64,000 bases of DNA, taken from assembly GCF_002575655.3 (NCBI RefSeq), contig NC_053040.3, positions 362,326,267 to 362,390,266 on the forward strand. The letters are read 5' to 3'. Numbering within the stretch: position 1 is the first letter of the stretch; the number at the start of each line of letters is the position of its first letter. Shown here piece after piece: positions 23,890 to 34,841 of this stretch. The notes below the pieces were generated by a model. That model was given only the letters and a program-made list of their open reading frames with translations. It was not told the origin of the DNA and did no database searches. The position numbers and the translations under genes are program-made. This stretch comes from Aegilops tauschii subsp. strangulata. Its lineage: Eukaryota; Streptophyta; Magnoliopsida; Poales; Poaceae.

Positions 23890-25701
23890 TGTTGGAAATA
23901 TGCCCTAGAGGCAATAATATTGTATTATTATATTTCTGTTATTCATAATTAAGAGTTTATATTTCATGCTATGATCCTAGAATATGTGATTCAGTGGAAA
24001 ACTCATATGCACGTGTGAAATGATAAACGATAAACAATAGGTTCTTGGCGCCTCTAAGACCGGCTCAAGTGTTGTTGGTGATCATGTTTTCCGGATCTTG
24101 GGATATCGTTAAGTGTAACGATAGTCCAAAAATAACATTGAGGGTATGACGTTAGAAGAAACAATCATATCGGATCGACCCAATACTTGTCGGTTATACT
24201 ATGTGATCATATCGTCTGAAATCATCTGTTATAACATGGAGTGTTATCATGTGTTTTAGTTCCTCAGACCATGAGAGTGTCTCGGTCACTTCATACCATA
24301 CGGTGGGCTTTTGGGTTGCTCAAACGTCATCTGTAACAAGGTGATCATAACGACAACTTTCAGGCTCACCGGAAAGTTTGACAAGTGACCAGACAGCTCG
24401 AGAGTGAGATTTGCTCCTCCGACGATGGAGAGATATTCTTAGGGCCCTCCCGGTGTGATGGCATCCATCATCGTCTAGCCAAACATAGGTGACTACGTCG
24501 CGGGGATGCCGGAACACGTCAACGAGAAAGAAGAACAAAACCGGTAACGGGAGCAACGGTATAGTGAGCATTCTGATGACTCAGGAGGATGCCGATGCAC
24601 ACCGTGTTTTGTAAAGTATCGCTAAGAAAAGGGAACATCACATGATAACCAAAGGTTCACTCGAATATCATTCGTGTAATCATAGGGACCGATATGGATG
24701 TCCACGGTTCCGCTATCGGTCATTGAATGAAGGAGTTTCATTCATGTCTATGGTTTACCGAACCTATGGGGTCACAAGCTTAAGGTAATCATGATCTGCT
24801 GAGTGTTAGTAGGACGGGAGTCATGAGAATATATTTGTGGAATTGTTTGCTTAATATCCTGAATAGTTCCGAGAGGTTCCGGAAGCGTTTCGGGTCACCG
24901 GAAGGGTTTCGGTGAATCTCTGGTAATATCGGGTATTGCCAATTAATATATATATATATATAGGTGGAAAATATTTCCGGGGATGTTAAATTATATATAT
25001 ATAATGCTCTGAAAATGTTTAGAACAAAAACAAATTTAATTTAATATCAACGGGCCAAATAAGGCCAAGAGGTGGAGAAGGAGTTGGGCCACAAGGGCCC
25101 AACAAGGGAGGCGCCCCCCTTTCCTATAGGGGGCGGATCCTACTTGGAGGAGGAGTCCTACTCCCCCTCCCTTGGCCGGTGCCCCAAGGGGGCTCTTTCC
25201 CCCTTGGTGGCAGCCCCCTCTTCCACCCCCCCCCCAATCCTATATATACTAGAAGATTTCCACCATACTGGAACACAAGTTTTGGAGCCTCCTCTAGTTG
25301 ATCTAGTTCTAGTTCTTGTTGGTCCTAGTTGACTAAACAGAGCTAGCCCTAGCCACCTGTGATCCTCATAATTAGAATCCCTGTGTGGTTCTAATCTCCT
25401 CCCTCTAATTCTCCAGCGACGATTAGCTCTAGACGGCGAAGCGCTGCCAGATCATGAAGACAGTACGCTTGCAACCAAGTAGAGAGGCCGTGCTTTCGGA
25501 TTCCGTTCGAGGGATCGTTCATGGGCGGTTCACGGGATCATCATCGATGTTCGAGGGACTCCAAGTATGATCTACATCGACTCATCTACACTGCACTCCT
25601 GGAGTCGGTAACGATCATTGATCACAGCCCCTTATGCATCTTCATATTGTTCCTGGGTGATCGTAGGGCATTTTTTTTGTTTTCTACTATGTTTCCCAAT
25701 A
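23890..25701 (+). repeat. 5' LTR of BARE-related copia element (1812 bp)
   Basis: Starts TGTTGGAAATATGCCC and ends TTTCCCAATA, where the final CA is mutated to TA. The proximal part matches 31966-33166. It holds an (AT)n run near 24948-24962. Confidence 0.85.
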
Positions 25702-25702
25702 G

Positions 25703-25715
25703 TGGCATCATGAGC
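25703..25715 (+). other. Primer-binding site, decayed
   Basis: TGGCATCATGAGC is one substitution and one inserted base away from the tRNA-Met type TGGTATCAGAGC, and begins two bases inside the 5' LTR. Confidence 0.7.
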
Positions 25716-27058
25716 AGGTTTATGAGTAGATGTAGGTTGCGATCTAGATCACATCTGATATGTGAGGGTTGATGTTCTTGCTATGCTTCACACAAGTGTT
25801 GATTCGGTTCAGTTCATCGGCAGAATGATGTAGTTTTGCTACAAGGTCCTGACAATCGATCGGCTCTGGCCGTCGACGATCTGCTAACAGTTCCTTAGGC
25901 TACATCATAGTCGGGAATAGTGAACCGTCGCGTAAACAAGAGGGTGCCGAAGATGGATGATCTTCTAGTGGGTCACGCGTATTGACGAAGTTTAGTGTGG
26001 GGGATGAGACTTTCAATTAAGTCTCTCTCTCACACACCCCAAAACTTAATCTAGCATCAAGAACATCGCCTTGTTGTGCTTGCATAGTTAGCTAGTCTTA
26101 ATTGATAAAACTGGTTAACCACATAAATAAATTTTTGCTAAAACCGATTAGAGGATGTCCAACTTGGTTTTGGAGGGTTTGCATATGATGTGGTATAGCC
26201 TTCGTCATAATAATGAGTTTATGTATGAGATGGTTATATAATATAATGGTAAGTGGCATGCGCCTCACGACATGATAGTTGGAGCCACGAGATTGCCACC
26301 TTAATGTAGATATCATAGAGATCGATTACAGGTGACGGTGGCAAGACATACACGGAAATCCTCGATGAGGAAAAGGTGTACCAAGCCGCGGGACGAGGAG
26401 CTATAATTTCGTGCCACAACAACGTTTTCCGAAACGGTCGCCACCGCAACGCTTTCGCTTCAACTGAAGATTGAAGACGTTCATGGAGAACTCCCGTCGC
26501 CTAGGGCTATACCATGTCATGCTCTTATGAATTTCCTGAGATGTTTATCCCTTTATTGTTTGCACCCTTTGGTTGTGCAATATTCAATTATTAGGGTGAT
26601 CTCTCACAATAAATATCAAGATAAAATATGCTCTTCCCAGTGTTGCAACCGTCTATAACACGTAGCATTCTAAAGTGCGTCATGTCCACATGAGTACAAA
26701 CAGGACGTGAAGTGTAAGACGGGGATGGTCAAACCATGTATGCAGATAACACTTGGTTGTCTTGAAGTTCTAGCTGAATCGTTCTGAGCTCGGAGCACAA
26801 AGCATCGAAAGATGAACAAGAGTCATATGGAGATATGATCGGCAAAAATTTGCCCACCGGTCAAAAATTCTTGTCACCAGTGATGTTCACATCAATGGCT
26901 GAGAACTAGACTTGGATCTTGAGTCACTCACAATTAATTATGAGAGATATTAATTTGAGTGGGAGTGCACTATAATATTAAAACTTGTTTGAATAAACTA
27001 GTGCAATATTAATGATGAATTATGTCTAAAATTGTTTTTGTTTATCATTGTCGATTAA
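25716..27058 (+). other. Leader of BARE-related copia element
   Basis: About 1.3 kb between the PBS and the gag start. Short frames on both strands show no domain. I see no definite further insertion. Confidence 0.5.
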
Positions 27059-27885
27059 ATGGCTCGCAATATGTTCAACTTAGCCCCCATGCTTGAGAAA
27101 GAAAAGTTGGCTGCAAATGGTGGAAACTATGCGGTTTGGATCCGCACCCTGAGATTGTTCTCAGGAGTGCTAAGAAGGAGTATGTGCTAGATCAACCCCT
27201 AGGTGATGCTCCCTCAAAAGATGCATCACTAGAAGAAGTTGCTTCTTATACTACTCATAGTGATGACTATGAGGTAGTCCAGTGTCTCATGTTCACTTGC
27301 ATGGATCCTGAACTACAAAAGCGTTTTGAATGATCTACCACTCAATTTATAATTGGGTCACTAGAAGTTTTGTACAAGAAACAGGCAAGGACCGAACAGT
27401 TTGAATTAACCAAGGCCCTGATCGGATGCAAGATGAAAGAGGGTTCCTCAATGAGTGAGCATATAGTGAAGCTTGTTGGCTATGTTGATAGACTTGCTTC
27501 ACTGGAATTTGGAATTCCGCCTACACTCGGTACAGATAATGTGCTTGCTTCACTCCCCCCCCCCAAATCTTACGATGGTTTTATCATGAATTACAACACG
27601 AACGGGATGGAGAGAAGTGCAATCGAGTTGTTTGCTATGCTCAAAACTGCGGAAGCTGGGATGCAGAAGAACAAAGATGTGTTGATGGTCAGCAAAACTA
27701 CTAGTTTCAAAAAGAAGGGCAAGTCCAAGAAGAAATCTACTGGTGTCGGTAAGACCATCTCTCGGAAGAAGAACAAGGGCGGAACCTCTAAAGAGACTGC
27801 ATGCTTCTACTGCAAATAGAAGGGTCACTAGAAGCGGAACTGCAAGAAATATCTGCCACACAAGAAGAATGGTTCTTCCCATAAA
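27059..27885 (+). pseudogene. Copia gag (frameshifted, with stops)
   Basis: An ATG at 27059 opens a frame reading MARNMFNLAPMLEKEK and NYAVWIRTLRLF. A frameshift near 27160 shifts it into the frame carrying KKEYVLDQPLGDAPS and DPELQKRFE. A TGA at 27331 and a TAG at 27817 interrupt it. Between them are gag blocks homologous to the Angela gag: GSSMSEHIVKLVGYVDRLASLE, FIMNYNTNGMERS, then a lysine-rich stretch and the start of a CCHC knuckle, CFYCK, followed by stops inside the knuckle (KGH and KRNC are still visible). Gag coats genomic RNA. This copy could not make it. The downstream region is cut at 28039 by the solo LTR. Confidence 0.85.
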
Positions 27886-28034
27886 TGTATAAATGTTATA
27901 CAAAGTTGATGTTATTTACCTTGTTTCTGTAAGTCACAAGTATTTGATACTTACGGATTGCTCTTGTTTGCAATCTAATGAAGCGACTGCAGAAAGCTCA
28001 CAAGTTGAGAAGAAATAAAAGACGTGACGTGACG

Positions 28035-28039
28035 TGATG
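28035..28039. repeat. TSD of nested solo LTR, left (TGATG)
   Basis: Matches 29553-29557. Confidence 0.85.
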
Positions 28040-29552
28040 TGATACGTCTCCGTCGTATCTATGATTTTTGATTGTTTCATGCCAATATTCTACAACTTTC
28101 ATATACTTTTGGCAATATTTTATACTATTTTTAGGACTAACATATTGATCCAGTGCCCAGTGCCAGTTCCTGTTTGTTGCATGTTTTTTTTGTTTCGCAG
28201 AAAATCCATATCAAACGAAGTCCAAACGTGATAAAATCTTACGGAGAATTGTTCTGGAATATATGTGATTTTTGGGAAGGGAATCAACGCGAGACGATGC
28301 CTGAGGGGCCCACAAGCTCAAGGGGCGCGCCCCCTACCCTGGGCGCGCCTGGCAAGCTTGTGGCCACCCCATAGGTCGGTTGGAGGTGTCCTTTAGCTGC
28401 AAGGAAGCTTATATCCCGATAAAAATTGTGTTAAAATTTCAGCCCAATCGGAGTTACGGATCTCCGGATATTAAGAAATGGTGAAAGGCCAGAAAACAGG
28501 GCCGCGAAACAGAAGAGAAACAGAGGGAGAGACCCAATCTCGGAGGGGCTCTCGGCCCTCCGCCGCCATGGAGGCCATGGACCATAGGGGAAACCCTCCT
28601 CCCATCTAGGGGGAGGCCAAGGAAGAAGAAGAAGGAGGGGGGTCTCTCCCCCTCTCTCCCGGTGTCGCTGGAGTGTCGCCGGGGCAAGGATCGTGACGAC
28701 GATCTACACCAACAACCTCGCTACCGTCAACACCAACTTTCACCCCCTCTATGCAGCGGTGTAACACCTCTTCTCCCCGCTGTAATCTCTACTTAAACAT
28801 GGTGCTCAACACTATATATTATTATCCAATGATATGTGGTTATCCTATGATGTTTGAGTAGATCTGTTTTGTCCTATGGGTTGATTGATGATTGTGATTG
28901 GTTTGAGTTGTATGTTTTATTTTGGTGTTATCCTATGGTGCCCTCCGTGTCGCGCAAGCATGAGGGATTCCTGCTGTAGGGTGTTGCAATACGTTCATGA
29001 TTCGTTTATGGTGGGTGGCTAGAGTGACAGAAGCTTATACCCGAGTAAGGGGGTTGTTGCGTATGGGAGTAAAGAGGAATCGATACTTAATGCTATGGTT
29101 GGGTTTTACCTTAATGATCCTTAGTAGTTTCTGATGCTTGCTAGAGTTCCAATCATAATTGCATATGATCCAAGTAGATAAAGTATGTTAGCTCATGCCT
29201 CTCCCTCATATAAACTTGCAATAATGATTACCGGTCTAGTTAACGATTTCCTAGGGACAAATAATTTTCTTGTGAGCTCTCTACTAAAACTAACTTCTAC
29301 TATCTTGCAAATTTCTCGTAGTATTATTCTCGCAAAGTACTTCTAGTTTTATTCTTGCAAACCTATCCTATCACCTACAAAATAGTTTCATACTTGTTCT
29401 AGGTAAAGCGAACGTCAAGTGTGCGTAGAGTTGTATCGGTGGTCGATAGAACTTGAAGGGGATATTGATTCTACCTTTAGATCCTCGTTGGGTTCAACAC
29501 TCTTACTTATCAACAAAGGCTACAATTGATCCCCTATACTTGTGTGTTATCA
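28040..29552 (+). mobile_element. Gypsy solo LTR (about 1.5 kb) nested in copia element
   Basis: It begins TGATACGTCTCC and ends CCCCTATACTTGTGTGTTATCA-like, the TG...CA ends of an abundant Triticeae gypsy LTR type (Sabrina/WHAM group; exact family unsure). It contains the CAGTGCCCAGTGCCAG block near 28153, an AATCTCGGAGGGGCTCTCGG block near 28537, and a GTGTAACACCTCTTCTCCCC block near 28758. Perfect five-base TSDs TGATG flank it and no internal region is present, so it formed by LTR-LTR recombination. Frames inside it are not genes. Confidence 0.92.
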
Positions 29553-29557
29553 TGATG
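29553..29557. repeat. TSD of nested solo LTR, right (TGATG)
   Basis: Matches 28035-28039. Confidence 0.85.
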
Positions 29558-31341
29558 CTAGTCAAGGATGGTGATGGGACCGCTACTCAGGACCGATGGA
29601 ATCATGGCTTTAGTTTATCTTCAAGATTCATCTTAGGATCGAATAATAGTTATTGTGTTCCGGAGTTGTATAAGACATTATGTTTTGGATTATGCGACGG
29701 ATGTTCTTATAATATTTTGAACAATAGTTGTTAAAGTGGATATAAGAATATGTTTAGATTTACCGCAGATTTTTAATGGTTTATTCAATGAACCTTGATT
29801 TGAATTTTCTAACATTAATGCTAAACGTCTTGGGAATACTAATATATCACTGCTTGTTGAAATCTCTTGATTGAGAAAACAAATAAAAGAATACATAATG
29901 GTGTATGAAGTCTGATGAAAAAAGCCAGGGCACGATGGATAACAATGCTTCATTAAAGATTAGGTAAATATGATAAAGTAATTCTTCAAGAATGAAGAGA
30001 ATTATTTGAGTCATAAGTTTAGCAAAACACTCAAATAATTATGGAATTATTTATTACAGATCTGCTTTTATACTTTGGGGTATAAATTAAAATGGCAGGA
30101 TTCGAGTTATGGAAATTATAAATTAGATAAAAGTTGTACGATATATCAAAGAAATGATTTGGGTTCCTTCCATTGAAATGTTCAAAAGGCAAAATGTTTG
30201 ACACAGATGGACACTTTTTCAAGAAAAAAATTTCCTGTTAAAGAAATAAGTGGGAGGATATTACAGCTTAGAAAGGATTATTGAGTCCCTGACGGTAATA
30301 AGCAGAATTAACAAAATTGGAAATTGTTCCGATAGATTGTCTGCAAAATAAACTGTAAGTTACTACATTGGATGTAGTAAGCTTGTAACTGGTTTACACA
30401 AATCAGGAATATTGTTGAATTTTTGAAATTTTACAATGAGATATTCATCTTTGAAAGAAGATGAACTAGCACACTACAAGGAAGCAATAGCGGCGCCCAG
30501 CTCAAAGGAATGGCTCATAGCCATGCACACCGGAATAAAAATATAATTAAGTTTAGAACCTTATTATAATTGACAAGTTTGGAACTTGGTTGATACTTCA
30601 AAGAGTTTTGAGGAAAGAGGATATTAAAACTAATTTTCCTAAAAGGAAGGATGTATGAATGATACAACCAGAAAGGTTTTAAAATCCTCAGGACACCGGA
30701 TAAAGGTGCAAACTTCAAAAGTGTTTTTGAAGATTAACGAGTGAGTTGATATTGAGATTTTGATCTTATCAAAGGAACCTTGTGTATATACACAACTCAG
30801 TGGGAGCTATATAGTATTTCTGATTTCATATGTTTATGGCATATTATGAAATGGAAATAAAATAGCTTCTTAGTGAAAATAAAATGTTATTGAAACATGT
30901 TTTCGTCAAATAGCAAGGCAAAATATTGAGCGGAAGGAATCTATAAAGATAGATCAATATGTCTGATTGATCTTAAAATTTTATATATTTTGACAAAGGT
31001 TTAAAATGTTTAAATAGAGAAATTATATCTCTCAGTGTCATATAACTAGATGCTTATCTCTTAATGATCATGAGTAGATGAAAGAAATTCATCTTGATAG
31101 TTATAATATATATGAAAGGGCCAAGAGTTTTACTAAGTGTTAGTAACAGATATTAAGGATCTCAAAAGAATAAATGTATTATTTTGAGCATATGAAGTTA
31201 AAAATTCATTATTGAGCATATATTTGAATATCAACTTCATGATTGATATAATTAGGGCTATGATAAAATTATTTTATGAAAAATATTGTTGATTCTCTAA
31301 CGATAATTTATGTTTTGAAAGCATTAGATGTTTCAATGCTG
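29558..31341 (+). pseudogene. Eroded pol region of BARE-related copia element
   Basis: The stretch is AT-rich and full of stops in all frames. One piece is clearly readable: at 30460-30540 the frame gives ELAHYKEAIAAPSSKEWLIAM, matching the copia reverse transcriptase start seen as NYEEAMAGPDSNKWLEAM in the Angela element. Nearby pieces (for example CIYTTQWELYS near 30785) suggest the following RT sequence, but no YVDD, integrase DDE or RNase H motif can be read. Either heavy decay or descent from a lineage already lacking functional pol would fit. Confidence 0.55.
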
Positions 31342-31720
31342 AATCAAGAAGAGTCTTGATATAAAAGGGTAGATCCAATAATCAAGAAATGTCTTGATAT
31401 AATTGGATGTTACAAAAGTTGTAAAGAACCCCATTAACAATATATTGAGAATACGGCCAATCAAGAAGAGTCTTGATATAAATGGGAAAATCCAATAATC
31501 AAGAAATGTCTTGATATAATTGGATATTAAAAAAGTTGTAAGAAACCCATAAACATTATGAATAATGGACAATCAAGAAGAGTCTTGATATAAAAGTGTA
31601 GATCCAATAATCAAAAAATGTCTTGATATAATTGGGTTTACAAAAGTTGTAACAAACCCATAAGCATTATATTATGAAGATGGCCAATCAAGAATAATCT
31701 TGATATAAATGGGTGAATCC
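31342..31720 (+). repeat. Tandem repeat, about 115 bp x 3.3, of TCAAGA-N4-TCTTGA palindromes
   Basis: Units start at 31342, 31459, 31571 and 31686 (spacing 117, 112, 115). Each full unit has two AATCAAGAA-TCTTGATATAA blocks about 38 bp apart, giving seven such blocks in all; in one (31609) the left half-site is mutated and in the last (31686) it is only partly preserved. Each block is a short inverted repeat, TCAAGA-N4-TCTTGA. The array lies at the 3' end of the copia interior, shortly before the polypurine tract. Confidence 0.85.
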
Positions 31721-31954
31721 GAAATATGATTCTAAGTGCAATCAGTATGAATGATATTTTATTTTGAATAGAATGTTATAGCTCAAAGCAAGATGGATGA
31801 GATCCTGTAAACAGACAAGACTGACACAAATATTACTGAGTTTTGAATATGTTAAAACAAATGACAAAGGCTCTACCACAAGCAAAGCATGAGCAACACC
31901 AGAATACCCATAGGTGTTTGTAAAACCATGTAGCTAGATTATTGACTCTAGTGC

Positions 31955-31965
31955 AAGTGGGAGAC
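31955..31965 (+). other. Polypurine tract of BARE-related copia element
   Basis: AAGTGGGAGAC directly precedes the 3' LTR, identical to the tract in the Angela element. Confidence 0.8.
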
Positions 31966-33166
31966 TATTCGAAATATGCCCTAGAGGCAATAATATTGTA
32001 TTATTATATTTTCATTATTCATAATTAAGAGTTTATATTTCATGCTATAACTGTTATGATCCTGGAATATGCGATTCAGTGGAAAACTCATATGCACGTG
32101 TGAAATGATAAACAGTCAACAGTAGGTTCCTGGTCTCGCCTCTAAGACTAGCTCAAGTGTTGTTGGTGATCACGTTTTCCAGATCTTAGGATATCGTTAA
32201 GTGTAATGATAGTCCTAAAACAACATTGAGGGTATGACGTTAGAAGAACGATCATTTGGAATCGACCCAATACTTGTCTGTTATACTATGTGGTATAACA
32301 CGGAGTGTTAGCATGTGTTTTAGTTCCTCGGACCATGAGAGTGTCTTAGTCACTTCATACCGTACGGTGGGCTTTGGGGTTGCTCAAACGTCATCTGTAA
32401 CAAGGTGATCATAATGACAACTTCCAGGCTCATCGAAAAGTTTGACAAGTGACCAGAAAGCTCGAGAGTGGGATTTGCACCTCCGACGATGGAGAGATAT
32501 TCTTAGGGCCCTCTCGGTGTGACGGAATCCATCATCATCTAGCCAGCCGCAGGTGACTACGTCACGAGGATGCCGGAACATGTCAACGAGAAAGAAGAAC
32601 AAAACCGGTAACGAGAGCAACGGTATAGTGAGCATCGTGATGACTCGGGAGGATGCCTATGCACACTGGGTTTGTAAAGTATCGTGAAGCAAAGGGAACA
32701 TCACATTATAACCAAAGGTTAGTAATCATAGGGACTGATATGGATGTCCACAGTTCTGCTATCGGTCATTGAACGAAGGGGTTTCGTTCATGTCTATGGT
32801 TTACCGAACCTACATGGTCACAAGCTTAAGGTAATAACGATCTATTGAGTGTTATTAGGACGGGAGTGATGAGAATATATTTGTGGAATTGTTTCATTAA
32901 TATCCGTAATAGTTCCGAGAGGTTCCGAAAGTGTTTCGGAGTCACTGGAAGGGTTTCGGTGAATACCGGGTATTACTGATTAATATATATATAGGTGGAA
33001 AATGTTTTTGGGGATGTTAAATTATATATATAATGCTCTGAAAATGTTTAGAACAAAAATATATTTAATTTAATATCAACGGGCCAAATAAGGCCAAGAG
33101 GTGGAGAAGGAGTTGGGCCACAAGGGCCCAACAAGGGAGGTGCCCCCCCTTTCCTATTGGGGGCGG
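31966..33166 (+). repeat. 3' LTR of BARE-related copia element, truncated
   Basis: Starts TATTCGAAATATGCCC (decayed TGTTGGAAATATGCCC) and follows the 5' LTR until the GGGGGCGG word, where similarity stops. The last roughly 565 bp present in the 5' LTR are absent. Confidence 0.85.
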
Positions 33167-33235
33167 GGCAAATACTTTTGGGAAAAACTATGCTAGTCCA
33201 TATCCTCAAATCAAAACTCATATGGAAATTCTTGT
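33167..33235. other. Short unassigned linker
   Basis: Sixty-nine bases between the truncated LTR and the CACTA terminus. They match neither. They may be the DNA into which the CACTA element inserted. Confidence 0.4.
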
Positions 33236-33639
33236 CACTACAAAAAAAGGACACATTCATGATGATACACATTTGTCATAGTAGGTCACGCTTCCGGTCA
33301 CCCATCCATGACGGTTTTATTACAAAATCAAGATAATCATACTTGTGATGTCGTAGATGTGTTCCATGACAATAATCACTTTTTGACAGAAAATGGTGGG
33401 TCATTGAAGTGTTTCCTCAAGGGTAATCGACGCGTGACAGCCACCATAATGGGTCGTCGTTAAGCTATCGGTGTGGGTGCTGGATCTGATACCTGTTAAC
33501 GACATTGACCATTCGGATTCCTCCACGTGTCATCTTCTTACTCGCCAACAATGCCACACATCAGCTCTGCACTGAAACTAGTGTTGTTCGTCCAATCGAC
33601 CACATGTGCACATTCAAATAATGACACATGGGAAGGCCC

Positions 33640-34440
33640 AATATAGGCCCAGTTAGATAAAAAGGCCAGTCCATTCAAAGGCCTGGTGAAAGCCCACGGG
33701 TCTTAGTCAAAACCTATTAGATTTGGCCCACGGAAAGCCCTTTAACGACATGCTTGCACATAACTCATTTATGCCCCGGCTCCACATGGCACGTTAGGAC
33801 TTGTCTAAATTTAGCCCATTCCCAACATGTGGACAATCCAATATGGTTCCAACCCACTAATACTTTCGGCCCATGTGTGCCCATGATGTCTTGTGGTCCA
33901 TATGGGGCCACTTGTGTCTCTCTACCCATTAATGGCCCATGATGCTTTTAGCCCATCTAGAGCACATAGTGGTTTTAGACCCATTGATAGCCCATGGTGT
34001 CCTTGGACAATTTTTATCCCGTGGTGTCTTTTGGTTCATTGATGGTATGTGTTGTCTTTGGTCCATTTTCGACCCTTGGTGACTTTCGGCCTACCAATTA
34101 CCTATTTTTCCTTTGCGCCATTTCAGTCCGTTAACAGCCTGTGATTTCTTTGGGTCATTTTCGTTCCATGATTACTTTCGGCACATTAACGACTCATTAT
34201 GTTTGTGGGCCATTGCAAGATCGTGATGTCTTCCAGCCGTTAACGGCCCATTATGTGTTTGGGTCCATTCATGGACCGTTGTGCTTTCATCCCATTTGCG
34301 GCCCATGTTCTATTTTGGCCCTTTTGTGGTACGTGGTTATTTGGCCCATATTGTCTTCTGATCCATTTGTGGTCTGATGTTCTTTCGGCCCTTTTGTGGC
34401 CCATGATTATTACATCCCATTAATGGACGATGGGACACTC
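33640..34440. repeat. CACTA subterminal repeats (GGCCCAT-type)
   Basis: The words GGCCCAT, TTTCGGCCCAT and CATTAATGGCCCATGAT recur roughly every 30-60 bp in a decayed array. In CACTA elements such arrays are transposase-binding regions. That role here is inferred. Confidence 0.65.
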
Positions 34441-34841
34441 CATCCATTAGCAGACCGCATGAGTCAACCTATAGTAATTAAATATACACAAGCAGTTTAC
34501 ACTAGGAAATTACACATATTACATTCACTGGGATAAAAGTTTGTCACCAGCAATAAACACAAGAAAACAATACATTACATACACTGAGCATTGCCACCAG
34601 TGCAAATAAATGGGGACAAAACAAGTTTAGAGAACTAAAATCACTTCAGCAGAGATTAATAAAAGTTATCTTGGGTATCCACCATGCCGACAAGCATCTT
34701 AGAAATCCGATAAACATTCTCTTGTTTGGCTCCGGAAATCCTCCAACTCTTGTTGTTCCATGAGAAAGTGTGCATCTGATTTCTCCAGGTTGTTCCTTAC
34801 TGATTGAGCTTCTTTTTCAAAGCATGGTTGAACAATATCTT

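Larger units (their letters stand above)
23890..33166 (+). mobile_element. Ty1/copia element, BARE-related, eroded and 3'-truncated
   Basis: The plus-strand element has a 1.8-kb 5' LTR, a PBS-like site, a gag pseudogene, almost unreadable pol, a polypurine tract and a 3' LTR missing its last roughly 565 bp. The LTR start TGTTGGAAATATGCCC resembles Angela/BARE, but the rest of the LTR differs, so it is a separate family. A gypsy solo LTR is nested in it at 28040-29552. LTRs compared over about 300 bp show roughly nine matches in ten, yet most of pol (29553-31950) is AT-rich and lacks recognisable enzyme motifs. That suggests it was already non-autonomous when it moved. Confidence 0.8.

Noticed and set aside
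26040..26500. Possible captured exon in the copia leader (71-codon minus-strand frame)
   Set aside because: No recognisable domain, no convincing splice sites, and the leader is expected to be long.
31342..31720. CRISPR-like array
   Set aside because: Repeats are about 115 bp with no unique spacers and lie in a plant retrotransposon.
33048..33272. Possible second end of a CACTA element at the copia LTR edge
   Set aside because: Only one CACTA terminus is visible, at 33236; the preceding sequence is LTR or unassigned.
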